Position numbers and translations under genes: made by a program. Under the pieces are notes generated by a model. That model made no database searches and was not told the origin of the DNA. It was given only the letters and a program-made list of their open reading frames with translations. From an uncultured SAR86 cluster bacterium (GTDB lineage: Bacteria; Pseudomonadota; Gammaproteobacteria; Magnimaribacterales; AG-339-G14), in assembly GCA_902526045.1 (NCBI GenBank), contig CABZJI010000001.1, positions 315,248 to 379,247 on the forward strand: a stretch of DNA of 64,000 nt, in the 5' to 3' direction. Of the stretch, positions 33,903 to 44,414 are shown piece by piece. Each line of letters starts with the position of its first letter. Position 1 is the first letter of the stretch.

Positions 33903-35234
33903 ATGAAGATTTATATCCTCGGTATAGGCGGCACCTTCATGTCTGGCATAGCTCAGTTAGCTAAAGAGAAAGGTTTTGAAGTCCATGGATGCGACCAAAA
34001 ACTTTATCATCCAATGGATAAAGTATTGCAAAGGGCGTCAATAAAAGTAGAAGAGGGATACGACGAAAAGAATCTTCCTTCAAATATTGATATTTTTGTC
34101 ATCGGTAACGTCATATCTAGAGGTAATCCTTTAATGGAGTATATTTTGACCAAAGGCTTCAGATATTGTTCAGGGCCTGATTTCCTTCATGAGCACATTC
34201 TAAGGAATAAACATGTGATTGCGGTAAGTGGCACGCATGGCAAAACATCAGTTTCTGCAATGACCTCAAAAATATTTTTAGATCAAAAGCCAGAAACTGG
34301 ATACTTGATTGCAGGCGAAACTAAAGATTTTCCAAGTTCTTCAAGATTGGGCTCTGGAGATTTTTTTATTCTTGAAGCAGATGAGTATGATTCGGCATTT
34401 TTTGATAAAAGATCCAAATTTATTCATTACAGACCAAAAACCTTACTCATTAATAATTTGGAGTTCGATCATGCTGACATTTTTAATGACCTTTTTGATA
34501 TTCAAAAACAATATTCTCAATTATTGAGAACTCTGGCCTCAGATGCTTGCGTGATCTATCCCAATTCTGATTTAAATATAGAAGCACTTTTTAAGGAGGA
34601 TTTTTTCAGCAAATCCAGAACCTTTTCTTTTGGACAGGATGACATAATGCTTTCCCAATTAAATAAAGATGGTTCAAAATTTGAGGTCTCTAGACCAGAT
34701 GATTCTTTTGGCGAGGTAAATTGGGAGCTAATAGGAGAGCATAACTTAAGCAATGCTTTAGCATCATTAACGATAGCCGACGAGTTGGGTCTTGACCTAT
34801 CGAAAGCTGTAAAATCTCTTTCATCTTTCAAAGGAGTTTCAAGAAGAATGGAGCTTTTATTTTCCAATGATGATATTCATATATACGATGATTTCGCTCA
34901 TCATCCGACGGCAATAAAAAAGACATTAGAGGGCTTGAGGAATAGAGTTGGCTTAGATCCTATTCATTGCTTGTTAGAAATGAGATCTAACACAATGTCA
35001 GGAGGTTTTCATGATAATGAAATACCCAGCGCTGTGGAGAAAGCTGACTTTGTACATATTTTTTCTAAGAATAAATCTCAAGCATTGGGCATAGCTAAAA
35101 TGGCTAAGAATATGGTTGCAGAAGATAGCGTAGATAGTTTTTTGAGTAAGTGGGAGAAAATGCCAGGACACTACGTCTGCTTCTCAAATGGTTCTTTTGA
35201 TGAGGTTCATCAAAGATTAATTGAATTAATTTAG
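33903..35234 (+). CDS. mpl: UDP-N-acetylmuramate:L-alanyl-gamma-D-glutamyl-meso-diaminopimelate ligase
   Basis: YILGIGGTFMSGIAQLAKEKGFEVHGCD, AVSGTHGKTSVSAM, YDDFAHHPTAI. Confidence 0.95.
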   Translation: MKIYILGIGGTFMSGIAQLAKEKGFEVHGCDQKLYHPMDKVLQRASIKVEEGYDEKNLPSNIDIFVIGNVISRGNPLMEYILTKGFRYCSGPDFLHEHILRNKHVIAVSGTHGKTSVSAMTSKIFLDQKPETGYLIAGETKDFPSSSRLGSGDFFILEADEYDSAFFDKRSKFIHYRPKTLLINNLEFDHADIFNDLFDIQKQYSQLLRTLASDACVIYPNSDLNIEALFKEDFFSKSRTFSFGQDDIMLSQLNKDGSKFEVSRPDDSFGEVNWELIGEHNLSNALASLTIADELGLDLSKAVKSLSSFKGVSRRMELLFSNDDIHIYDDFAHHPTAIKKTLEGLRNRVGLDPIHCLLEMRSNTMSGGFHDNEIPSAVEKADFVHIFSKNKSQALGIAKMAKNMVAEDSVDSFLSKWEKMPGHYVCFSNGSFDEVHQRLIELI

Positions 35235-36523
35235 TCTAAGTCAATCCAACTTCCATGAAAGCCAAAAGGCACTCTCTGTGGAAGGGAGACAGTAGCTAGA
35301 GGTTCGTCTGAAAAATTATTTGCATCAATGATCACGAATTCACTCGAGTCAGAAGTTTTATCGTAAACGAAACCTACAACAAAGCCATCATCCTCACTGA
35401 CAGCATTTTTCTTTGGAATAAAAACAGGCTCAGCGGCTTGTTTGTTTTCTCCTAAAAAATTCTCCTTAGTCTGATCTTTAAAAAAGTCCCTTTTAAAAAA
35501 TCTATTTAAATTGCCATCATTAAGCATGTACCCAAACTGATGCTCTTGACCATCAAGATCAGGATGTACCCTCGAGAATTCCATGGATCTATCATCTAGC
35601 ATAGTTTCTTTGCATGTTTTCTTTTCAATGTTTATAACCCATCTAGTTAGAAATGGCTTGTGACCCATGGGCAAAGGATTTTCAAAATCAAACAGTCTAT
35701 CGTAACGGCAAAAATCAAGAATTACTTCGCCAGCCTCATTTTCATAAGAATTAACAATGTGAAATAAAAAACCTTTTGGAACATCTATCCAGGTTATTTC
35801 ATCTGAATGTCTGGACTGTAAACCGACTCTTGAATTATGATTCTCATCCCAAATCACCGGATAGTCGCCAGAAGTTGCTTTATTTTTTTCATCTCTCCTG
35901 CCTAAATTAAAGGTTGCAGGCAGATCAAAAACTAAAATATAGTTTTCCGTGATTGCACAATCATGAACCATTGGACGACTTGAAAGATTTATAATTTGAT
36001 CTTTTGTTTGTTTTCCATTTTTATCAATCACTACATAGTGAACTTGTTCCTTTCCTTTTAAATATTCATTAAAGTCATAACTGATGGCATGCATCTCTCC
36101 AGATTTACTATCAATTTTTGGGTGTGCAGTGAATCTTTTGTTCTGCGCAGAAGGAAAGGGCTCATCATCTAGGAAGTTCATTTCTTCATCCATAATAACT
36201 GGAGCAAGACCGCCTTCCACAAGAGCGTATATTTTATTTCCATGTTTCATGACGTGAGTATTTGGACCAAATCCATTAGGGGAGGTGACAAATTTATTTC
36301 GGTACCAAAGTGCCTGACCGTTTTCAAGCCTCAGCCCATGAATCATGCCATCGCCAAAAAAAGGATGATAATTATCCTCATCAAATTTTTTAGGATTTGG
36401 ACCGTTTCTGAGAAATAATCCAGCTAATTCCTTTGGGATCTCTCCTGATACTTTCAGGTTTTCAGCCAAAGTCTCTTCAACAGGATGCCAATTACCGTCT
36501 AAAAATTTATTTCTACTTTTCAT
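35231..36523 (-). CDS. carotenoid cleavage oxygenase (RPE65 family)
   Basis: RNGPNP, GDGMIHGLRLENG, TAHPKID, MVHDCAITENYIL, FHIVNSYE, PFGFHGSW with putative four-His iron ligands. Confidence 0.9.
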   Translation of the reverse strand: MKSRNKFLDGNWHPVEETLAENLKVSGEIPKELAGLFLRNGPNPKKFDEDNYHPFFGDGMIHGLRLENGQALWYRNKFVTSPNGFGPNTHVMKHGNKIYALVEGGLAPVIMDEEMNFLDDEPFPSAQNKRFTAHPKIDSKSGEMHAISYDFNEYLKGKEQVHYVVIDKNGKQTKDQIINLSSRPMVHDCAITENYILVFDLPATFNLGRRDEKNKATSGDYPVIWDENHNSRVGLQSRHSDEITWIDVPKGFLFHIVNSYENEAGEVILDFCRYDRLFDFENPLPMGHKPFLTRWVINIEKKTCKETMLDDRSMEFSRVHPDLDGQEHQFGYMLNDGNLNRFFKRDFFKDQTKENFLGENKQAAEPVFIPKKNAVSEDDGFVVGFVYDKTSDSSEFVIIDANNFSDEPLATVSLPQRVPFGFHGSWIDLD

Positions 36524-37127
36524 TGTTTTCTCTTGCTTGCTTCATTATTCCAAATGGATCTTTCCATATTGAATAAACAAAGATAATAACAAAAATTATA
36601 CCCATACCAATTAAGAAGTTTTCTATAAACACTTCTCCCAAGAAATATCCTGATAAAACATACAAGCCTGTCCAAATAGGTGCAGACAATATTTCAACCG
36701 GTGCAAAAATGATAAATCTCATACCCAGAGAGCCTGCAGTCATTGGTACAAGACATCTTAAAGGTCCTAGGAACCGACCTAAAGCTACTGACAATATTCC
36801 GTACTTGCTCATAAATTGCTTGGCCTGATTAAGTTGTTTCTGGTATTGATTTGGCACCCAGGTCTCAATTCTTGTCCCAATTATCAGTCCAATTGCATAG
36901 CTAACGGTGTCGCCAATAATCATTCCTAGACTGGCATAAAACAAAATCTCAACTGGGCCGATACCAACTGCTGCGGCTAAGGCACCAATTCCTGGCATGA
37001 CCAAACTTGCTGGGATGAACAAACCAAGAATGACTATCGACTCTCCAAAAGTGAGAAGAAACATAGTGGAAGTAATCCAAGCAGGATTAGCTTGAAGAAA
37101 TTCCATAATGTTACTTAGATCAAACAA
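36513..37127 (-). CDS. DedA/SNARE-associated family membrane protein
   Basis: FGESIVILGLFIPASLVMPGIGALAAAVG, GDTVSYAIGLIIG, FLGPLRCLVPMTAGSLGM. Confidence 0.9.
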   Translation of the reverse strand: MFDLSNIMEFLQANPAWITSTMFLLTFGESIVILGLFIPASLVMPGIGALAAAVGIGPVEILFYASLGMIIGDTVSYAIGLIIGTRIETWVPNQYQKQLNQAKQFMSKYGILSVALGRFLGPLRCLVPMTAGSLGMRFIIFAPVEILSAPIWTGLYVLSGYFLGEVFIENFLIGMGIIFVIIFVYSIWKDPFGIMKQARENNEK

Positions 37128-37171
37128 AATATCCTTCTAGAAATAATTAAATCCATAGCATAATAACCCAT

Positions 37172-38434
37172 ATGATGAATCAAAAGTTTAAGAAAGAGCT
37201 AAATAATCTAGGAGCTAAAGCAAAAGATGCAAAGGAATTCTTGCTTAATTCGTCTGTGGACACACGGAATGATGCATTAAAATTTGCCTGCGAGGAAATT
37301 CATAAAAACAGATCTGATCTTTTCAAAGAAAACGAAAAAGATTTAGAAGAGGCAAAAAAGATGGCCTTGCAAAATAGCTTCATTGATCGACTTGAGCTTA
37401 ACGAAAAGAGAGTAGACTCAATGATAGATGGCCTCAATAAGGTCATAAACCTAAACGATCCTATTGGAGAATTAGAAGAAATGAATCCTTCTCCTTCAGG
37501 ATTCAAAGTTAGCAAGATGAGAGTACCGCTAGGCACAATAGGAATCATCTATGAATCAAGACCAAATGTCACAGCTGATGCCTCGGCTCTGTGCATCAAA
37601 TCAGGAAACGCATCAATTTTAAGAGGCGGATCTGAGGCCGTTCGTTCAAACAATCACATTGTTACGCAAGTAAGGAAAGGACTTACAAAAGCAAAATTGC
37701 CTGAAGGCAGCGTTCAATTAATTCAAAATCAAGATCGAGACTTGGTTAAAGAATTCATCAAATTTGATGACTGCATTGATTTGATTATACCGAGAGGAGG
37801 ATCTAGTTTGGTGAGACTAATTGCTGCTGAGTCAAAAGTTCCAATACTCAAGCATTTTGAGGGATTGTGTCATATATTCGTTGACTCAGAAGCCGATGAA
37901 GAGTTGGCTCAAAAAGTTGTAAGCAATGCTAAATCTTATAGATATGGCATTTGCGGAGCTATGGAAACCCTTCTAGTCTCTGAAGATATTGCCCAAAAAT
38001 TCATACCGAATATAGTAAACGAATTTAATGAGCAAGGTGTTGAAGTAAGAGCATGCAGCCAAACCCTAAACATTACCTCAGCTAACACAGCTACTGAAGA
38101 AGATTGGTCAACAGAATATTTAGAACCAATTATTTCAATTAAGATCGTCAAAGGCTTAGACGAAGCTATAAGACACATTAATGATTATGGCTCTGGTCAT
38201 ACCGATAGCATCGTCACTGAAAACCAAGAAAAGAAAGAAAAATTTTTCAAGTTAGTCGACTCAAGCTCTGTCATGCATAATCTACCAACTTGTTATGCTG
38301 ATGGATTCGAATACGGTCTGGGAGCTGAAGTAGGAATATCCACAGATAAACTCCATGCTAGGGGCCCTGTAGGATTGAATGGTTTAACAACTCAAAAATT
38401 TATTTTGGAAGGAAGAGGCCAAATTAGATCTTGA
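37172..38434 (+). CDS. proA: gamma-glutamyl phosphate reductase
   Basis: VPLGTIGIIYESRPNVTADASALCIKSGNASILRGGSEA, GLGAEVGISTDKLHARGPVGLNGLTT. Confidence 0.97.
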   Translation: MMNQKFKKELNNLGAKAKDAKEFLLNSSVDTRNDALKFACEEIHKNRSDLFKENEKDLEEAKKMALQNSFIDRLELNEKRVDSMIDGLNKVINLNDPIGELEEMNPSPSGFKVSKMRVPLGTIGIIYESRPNVTADASALCIKSGNASILRGGSEAVRSNNHIVTQVRKGLTKAKLPEGSVQLIQNQDRDLVKEFIKFDDCIDLIIPRGGSSLVRLIAAESKVPILKHFEGLCHIFVDSEADEELAQKVVSNAKSYRYGICGAMETLLVSEDIAQKFIPNIVNEFNEQGVEVRACSQTLNITSANTATEEDWSTEYLEPIISIKIVKGLDEAIRHINDYGSGHTDSIVTENQEKKEKFFKLVDSSSVMHNLPTCYADGFEYGLGAEVGISTDKLHARGPVGLNGLTTQKFILEGRGQIRS

Positions 38435-39081
38435 GCAAAAAAGATTACATAGGGATCTTTGGAGGATCATTTGATCCTATCCACAAAGGGCATATAGAGT
38501 CCTTAAAAAGCGTCACCGAGAAATTAAACTTATCTAAGGTATTAGTAATACCAAATAAGGTTTCTCCTTTAAAAGATCTGTCAGTAGCAAGCTCATTAGA
38601 AAAAATAAAAATGCTTGAAATAGCTTTTTCAGACTTCAAAGAAATTGAAATTGAAGATTATGAATTAAAGAAGGAAGGTCAATCTTTTATGATTGAAACC
38701 CTGCAATACCTGGATAAGAAATTAGGAAAGAAAAAACATTTTTTATTGATTATTGGGGAGGATTCATTTCAAAGTTTCCATCATTGGAAAAACTACCAAA
38801 ATATCATAAAAATGACGTCTATATTAGTTATGAATAGGCCTACTTTGAACCATGATCTAACTTTAAAGGCAATTGGGCTCCATCAAGATTGCATTGAAAA
38901 TAGCTATCAAAATAACAATTTAAAAAGAGGAAAAATTTATTTTATTAAAATTAAACCAAATCCAGCTTCGTCAACTCATATTAGAGAGAATATAGATGAT
39001 CAAAGTGTTCTCGCGGAGGGTCTTGACGATAGTGTGTTGAAATATTTACAAGAGCAAAAGATTTATAATAAACATGACTAA
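38431..39081 (+). CDS. nadD: nicotinate-nucleotide adenylyltransferase
   Basis: IGIFGGSFDPIHKGHIESL, IGEDSFQSFHHWKNYQNI, SSTHIREN. Confidence 0.95.
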   Translation: MSKKDYIGIFGGSFDPIHKGHIESLKSVTEKLNLSKVLVIPNKVSPLKDLSVASSLEKIKMLEIAFSDFKEIEIEDYELKKEGQSFMIETLQYLDKKLGKKKHFLLIIGEDSFQSFHHWKNYQNIIKMTSILVMNRPTLNHDLTLKAIGLHQDCIENSYQNNNLKRGKIYFIKIKPNPASSTHIRENIDDQSVLAEGLDDSVLKYLQEQKIYNKHD

Positions 39082-39400
39082 AATTTCTCATAATTTAATC
39101 ATGAATTCTTTGGAAGAATTAAAGGCAGTAGACACAAAAATATTGTCTCTGAGAGACATAAGTAGTTTTACAGATATCATGATCATAACCTCAGGCACTT
39201 CCTCTAGACATATGTCTGCTATTTCAGACAAAATTCAAGAAAATCTCAAAGAAAAATCTATTCCCATTATCTCAGTGGAAGGCAAAGGTTCAAGCGAATG
39301 GGTTTTATTGGATTTAGGAGATATTGTGGTAAACATCATGTCCAAGCCCGCTAGAGAACTTTATGATTTGGAGAGTCTCTGGGATCCTAATTTGTTATAA
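39074..39400 (+). CDS. rsfS: ribosomal silencing factor RsfS
   Basis: AVDTKILSLRDISSFTDIMIITSGTSSRHMSAI, EGKGSSEWVLLDLGDIVVNIM. Confidence 0.95.
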   Translation: MTKISHNLIMNSLEELKAVDTKILSLRDISSFTDIMIITSGTSSRHMSAISDKIQENLKEKSIPIISVEGKGSSEWVLLDLGDIVVNIMSKPARELYDLESLWDPNLL

Positions 39401-39402
39401 CG

Positions 39403-41211
39403 ATGAAAATTAAAAAATTTTTTTCGGTAAAGCGAGATTCAGATTTCAATAAGTTTATTGTTTATTTAATTTTTCCTATTTTTTTGATGTTTGTAGTTTT
39501 GTTACAAACTATTAATTTGACAGTACTCAATGGAAAAAAATATGAGACTCAGTCAGAGAATAATAGAATCGTGTCGAGAACAATTTATCCTACAAGAGGT
39601 TTAATTTACGATACAAATGGTGCGTTGTTAGTTGAAAATGTACCTTCATCTCAATTGAATTTAGTTCCTGAAAGATCAACAAATACGATAGAAAAAATCA
39701 AAGAAATTGCTGACTTATTGAATTTAGAAGAATCTTTTTTGTTAGATATGTATGAAAATCAAATAAAAAAATCTAGGTATCCTTTTCAACCAATTATCTT
39801 GGCCAAATCATTGAATGATGAGCAGATAGCTTTAATAAGTGTTTCAGGTGAAAAATTCCAGGGATTTAGTGTTGAAACTGGTTTGGTAAGGTCGGCTGTA
39901 AACAAGAAATCATTAGCTCATGTTCTTGGTTATTTAGGATACTCTGAGCTAAATGATACCAATGAAAGTTCTGGCTTTAGTCTAGGAAACCAGATAGGAA
40001 TCTCTGGGATTGAAAAAACTTATCATGATCAATTGAGCGGAAAACTAGGCACGAGAATAGAAGAAAAAAATGTATCTGGTGAGTTTGTTCGAGTGTTATC
40101 TGAAAATAATGCTATTAGCGGAAAGGATTTAAAACTATCTATTGATCTTAATCTGCAAAATTTCTTAACTCCTTTTTTTGAGGGACAAAAAGGAGCTTTG
40201 GTAGCTTTAGAACCTAAGTCTGGATTGATTAAGGCACTAATAAGTTCTCCTTCTTATGATCCTAATGTCTTTAATTCGAGCAGTTCTTTAGCTGAAATCC
40301 AATCTATCTTCAATAATGACGACGGACCTTTATTCAATAGAGCAACCATGGGAAATTATCCTCCTGCATCTACAATAAAACCGATCCTTGGTTTAGCAGC
40401 TTTAGACGAGGGAATAGTCGATTGGAACACAATTATTCAAGATGACGGAGAATTTTATGTTGAAGGCGATCCTCGACCATACAGAGGATGGAAAGAAGAT
40501 GGTCATGGCAAGGTCAATTTAGAAAGAGCAATCGTTGAATCTTCGGATATTTATTTCTACTCTACCGCATATGATCTTACTATAAAAAAGTTAGAACCTT
40601 TTCTGAATAAATTTGGCTTCGGAGATAAGACCGAAATTGATGCAGAAGAATCAACAGGACTTGTACCAAATGAAAAATGGAAGTTAGGCTATATTGGCGA
40701 CTTTTGGTTTAAAGGTGACAGTATCAATTTAGGTATTGGTCAAGGTTACATGCTTTCCACTCCTATCCAAATTTCACAGGCCATAGCAATAATAGCTAAT
40801 AGAGGAGAGATAATTAAACCTCGTTTAGTAGAAGAGATTGATGAGTTAGCAACAGAAATAGAATCTTTAGGAAAAGTTACTCTGAAGGATGAAAAAAATT
40901 GGGAAAAAATTGAAAAATCAATGATAGAAGTCATCAACTCATCAAATGGCACTGCCAACAACATAAAGGACAGTAAATATCTAATAGCCGGTAAGACCGG
41001 AACAGCACAAATTAAAAGTTATGAAGATCAAGATTATGAGGATATTAGAGAAAATCCATTTTTCAGGGATCATGCTTTATTTGTTGGTTATGCCCCAATT
41101 CCAAACCCGGAGCTACTAATCTTAGTAATTATTGAAAATGGAGAATCTGGAAGCAGGGTAGCAGCGCCAATTGCAAAAGCTGGTTTTGATTATTACTTAA
41201 CAAAAAAATGA
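39403..41211 (+). CDS. mrdA: peptidoglycan transpeptidase PBP2
   Basis: RGLIYDTNGALL, NRATMGNYPPASTIKPI, ESSDIYFYS, AGKTGTAQIK. Confidence 0.96.
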   Translation: MKIKKFFSVKRDSDFNKFIVYLIFPIFLMFVVLLQTINLTVLNGKKYETQSENNRIVSRTIYPTRGLIYDTNGALLVENVPSSQLNLVPERSTNTIEKIKEIADLLNLEESFLLDMYENQIKKSRYPFQPIILAKSLNDEQIALISVSGEKFQGFSVETGLVRSAVNKKSLAHVLGYLGYSELNDTNESSGFSLGNQIGISGIEKTYHDQLSGKLGTRIEEKNVSGEFVRVLSENNAISGKDLKLSIDLNLQNFLTPFFEGQKGALVALEPKSGLIKALISSPSYDPNVFNSSSSLAEIQSIFNNDDGPLFNRATMGNYPPASTIKPILGLAALDEGIVDWNTIIQDDGEFYVEGDPRPYRGWKEDGHGKVNLERAIVESSDIYFYSTAYDLTIKKLEPFLNKFGFGDKTEIDAEESTGLVPNEKWKLGYIGDFWFKGDSINLGIGQGYMLSTPIQISQAIAIIANRGEIIKPRLVEEIDELATEIESLGKVTLKDEKNWEKIEKSMIEVINSSNGTANNIKDSKYLIAGKTGTAQIKSYEDQDYEDIRENPFFRDHALFVGYAPIPNPELLILVIIENGESGSRVAAPIAKAGFDYYLTKK

Positions 41212-42308
41212 GTAGAAACCCATTAGAATTTTCTTTATCTTCCCAGATGCTAAAGCCTAATAAGTGGCTTAATCAAGATTGGTTTATTCTTTTTTTAATT
41301 TTTTCTTTGGTTAGTTTTGGGCTAATGATGATCTATAGTGCTTCAGGCTCGATGGAGATGGTTTTGAGACAAGGGATTTTCGCAGTAATTGGTTTTGTCT
41401 TTATGATTTACTTATCTTTAAGTGATTATCAGAGGTTGTTGCCTATCTACTTAAATGTATTTTGGATAGGATTATTTTTTTTACTGGTGGTGCTTATGAT
41501 TCCATCTGATGCAGCTACCAAAAGGTGGATAAATCTTGGAATTTTTGGATTTCAGCCTTCTGAGCTAATGCGATGTTTATTGACAATAAGTGCAGCAGCC
41601 TTTCTTTCTAGAAATCCAAGAATAGCTTTCAGAGATTGGATTGTTGTTATATGCGTAAGTTTTTTCTCCTTTTATTTAGTGTTCATACAACCTGATTTAG
41701 GAACTGCAATTATGGTCTTGATTTCAGGAATTCTTCCAGTTTTGATATCCGGATTTCCAGTCAGTTATCAAATTCTAGGAACAGCTATTATTCTATTATC
41801 AATGCCATTTTTTTGGATGAATTTACTAGAGTATCAAAAACAAAGGGTGCTCACTTTTTTTGATCCCAGCTCAGATCCATTGGGTGCAGGATGGAATATT
41901 ATTCAATCTCAAATAGCTGTTGGCTCAGGGAGTCTATTTGGAAAAGGCTTTCTTCAAGGTACTCAAAGTCAATTAAATTTCGTCCCTGAAAGTCATACAG
42001 ATTTTATTTTCGCTGTTGTTGCTGAGGAATTTGGATTATTCGGAGTAATGGGACTGTTCTTGGTATACTTAATAATAGCTTTTAGATTAGTTATGATTGC
42101 AAAAAAATCAAATATACTTTTTGTAAAACTAGTTGCCGGTACCTTTATTTTTCTTCTTTTGACTTATGTTGCATTTAATACTGCTATGGTGGTGGGAATT
42201 TTACCAGTTGTAGGTATGCCACTACCTTTTTTGAGTCAGGGAGGCACAGCATTAATTATCAACATGATCATGATTGGAATTATTTTGTCTTTTAGGAGAG
42301 TGACTTGA
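41208..42308 (+). CDS. rodA: rod shape-determining glycosyltransferase RodA
   Basis: MIYSASGS, RWINLGIFGFQPSELMR, QPDLGTAIMVL, FVPESHTDFIFAVVAEEFG, GMPLPFLSQGGTAL. Confidence 0.96.
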   Translation: MSRNPLEFSLSSQMLKPNKWLNQDWFILFLIFSLVSFGLMMIYSASGSMEMVLRQGIFAVIGFVFMIYLSLSDYQRLLPIYLNVFWIGLFFLLVVLMIPSDAATKRWINLGIFGFQPSELMRCLLTISAAAFLSRNPRIAFRDWIVVICVSFFSFYLVFIQPDLGTAIMVLISGILPVLISGFPVSYQILGTAIILLSMPFFWMNLLEYQKQRVLTFFDPSSDPLGAGWNIIQSQIAVGSGSLFGKGFLQGTQSQLNFVPESHTDFIFAVVAEEFGLFGVMGLFLVYLIIAFRLVMIAKKSNILFVKLVAGTFIFLLLTYVAFNTAMVVGILPVVGMPLPFLSQGGTALIINMIMIGIILSFRRVT

Positions 42309-43261
42309 GAATAGTCATTTTTTTCATTATGTTTCTATCGCCGATGATCTATGCTGATTATTCTTCTAATGATGCTGTAAAAGATTTTATCAACGAGATG
42401 CATCATAAACATGATTTTGATCTGAACTTTCTGAATTCCATTTTTTTAAGTGCTAACAAACAACAGAAGATCATAGATCTTATGAATCGGCCTGCTGAAA
42501 AAGCTTTTTCTTGGGACAAATACCGGAAAAGACTTGTTTCGCCCATGCGAATTGAGAATGGTAAAAAATTCTTAAATGCATACATGACAGAGTTCATAGC
42601 TGCTGAAAAAGAGTTTGGCGTACCAAAAGAAATCATAGCTTCTATAATAGGGATAGAGTCAAGCTATGGATCAATAAAAGGAAGCACTAGGGTGATTGAT
42701 TCTCTGGCTACTTTAAGTTTTGATTATCCTAGAAGATCAAAATTCTTCAAAATCCAGTTAGAGAATTTTTTGTTGCTTTCTAGAGAAGAAAATTTTGATC
42801 CTCTTGAAGTGAATGGTTCTTATGCTGGAGCTATGGGCTTCGGACAATTTTTACCTGAATCTTATCGGAGACTTGCTATAGATTTTGATGAAGATGGAAT
42901 AAGAGACATCATAAATAATCCTGCAGATGCTATTGGAAGTGTTGCTAATTATTTAATGAAAAATGGTTGGCAAAAGGGCTCAAATATTGCTGTAGAAGCA
43001 AACCTTATAAATAAGGAGAATCCTATTTCAACTATTTGGAAAATGAAAAAAAATGAATATCTTGAATTAGAGCCAAAAAATAAGGTCGAATTTGATGAAT
43101 TAAAAAGTGAAACTTATTTGCAAGTAGCTGTAAGCGATGATTCTTATTGGATAGGAGGCAATAACTTAAAGGTTTTATCAAGATATAATAAAAGTTCTTT
43201 TTACGTTATTGCAGTTCTTTTATTGAGCAAAGAGTTAGCATTTTTTTTAAACGAGGTTTGA
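42305..43261 (+). CDS. mltB: membrane-bound lytic murein transglycosylase B; TTG start
   Basis: FGVPKEIIASIIGIESSYGSIKGSTRVIDSLATLSFDYPRRSKFF, YAGAMGFGQFLPES. Confidence 0.93.
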   Translation: MRIVIFFIMFLSPMIYADYSSNDAVKDFINEMHHKHDFDLNFLNSIFLSANKQQKIIDLMNRPAEKAFSWDKYRKRLVSPMRIENGKKFLNAYMTEFIAAEKEFGVPKEIIASIIGIESSYGSIKGSTRVIDSLATLSFDYPRRSKFFKIQLENFLLLSREENFDPLEVNGSYAGAMGFGQFLPESYRRLAIDFDEDGIRDIINNPADAIGSVANYLMKNGWQKGSNIAVEANLINKENPISTIWKMKKNEYLELEPKNKVEFDELKSETYLQVAVSDDSYWIGGNNLKVLSRYNKSSFYVIAVLLLSKELAFFLNEV

Positions 43262-43262
43262 T

Positions 43263-44414
43263 TTGAAACTATTACTTATCTTTTTTCTACTTTCAATTTC
43301 AAATTTATTTTCACAGACTTTGATTCCAGATCCGCCAGAGGTTAATGCAAAAAGCTATATTTTAGTTGAAGCTCACACGAATGAAATTATCTCCGAACAA
43401 AATGCAGATCTGCCATCTGGTTTAGCAAGCTTGACAAAAATTATGACAGGTTATGTAGTTGCTGATCAGTTAGAAAAAGGCTTCATATCCAAAGATGATC
43501 TGGTCTTGATTTCAGAAGTATGTTGGCGAATGGAAGGCTCAAGAATGTTCATCCAAGAAGGGAAAAGAGTTTCGGTTGATGATTTACTTAAAGGAATGAT
43601 TATTCAATCAGGTAATGATGCAAGTTGTGCCCTTGCTGAGCATGTTGCTGGTACCCAAGGAGATTTTGCTGTTTTAATGAATGAGTATGCAGCTGAATTA
43701 GAGATGTTGGATTCAAATTTTGTAAATCCGACAGGTTTACCAGATGTTAATCATTACTCAACCGCAAGAGATTTAGCAAAATTAAGTATCAGCATGATCA
43801 ATAATTTTCCAGAGCACTATTCATTATATAAAGAAAAAGAATTTACTTTTGATGATATCAGGCAGCTAAATAGAAATAGCCTACTTTGGCAAGACGATTC
43901 AGTTGATGGGATAAAAACTGGGCACACTAATGATTCAGGTTATTGTCTAGCCGGCTCTGCTATTAGAGGGGAAACAAGATTCCTTAGTATTGTTTTAAAA
44001 AGTGCATCAGAAAAGACAAGAATTAGAGACACAAGGCGATTGTTGGACTATGCATTTAGGTTTTATCAAACAAAAACAATTGTGAAAGCATATGAACCTT
44101 TAACAACCGTTGATGTATGGGCTGGAATTGATGAAAAAGTGTCACTAGGCTTAGATTCAGATTTAAAAATCACCCTTCAAAGGAATAAATTTAGAAATCT
44201 TGAATTAGACTTGCCAAGCAGCTTAGGTGTAAGGGCTCCAATATCTAGAGATCAAAAACTGGATGAGTTAATTTTATTGGCTGAAGGCGAAAGAATTGAG
44301 TCATATGATTTAGTAGCAATATCAGATGTGAAGAAAAAAAGTTTTGTTTCAGCATTGTGGGATAACTTGATTTTCTCTATTTATAGTTTTTTTATGCAAG
44401 ATGAAACAACTTAA
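43263..44414 (+). CDS. dacA: D-alanyl-D-alanine carboxypeptidase (PBP5/6 type); TTG start
   Basis: GLASLTKIMTGYVVADQ, QSGNDASCALAEHVAG, VDGIKTGHTNDSGYCLAGSA. Confidence 0.95.
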   Translation: MKLLLIFFLLSISNLFSQTLIPDPPEVNAKSYILVEAHTNEIISEQNADLPSGLASLTKIMTGYVVADQLEKGFISKDDLVLISEVCWRMEGSRMFIQEGKRVSVDDLLKGMIIQSGNDASCALAEHVAGTQGDFAVLMNEYAAELEMLDSNFVNPTGLPDVNHYSTARDLAKLSISMINNFPEHYSLYKEKEFTFDDIRQLNRNSLLWQDDSVDGIKTGHTNDSGYCLAGSAIRGETRFLSIVLKSASEKTRIRDTRRLLDYAFRFYQTKTIVKAYEPLTTVDVWAGIDEKVSLGLDSDLKITLQRNKFRNLELDLPSSLGVRAPISRDQKLDELILLAEGERIESYDLVAISDVKKKSFVSALWDNLIFSIYSFFMQDETT

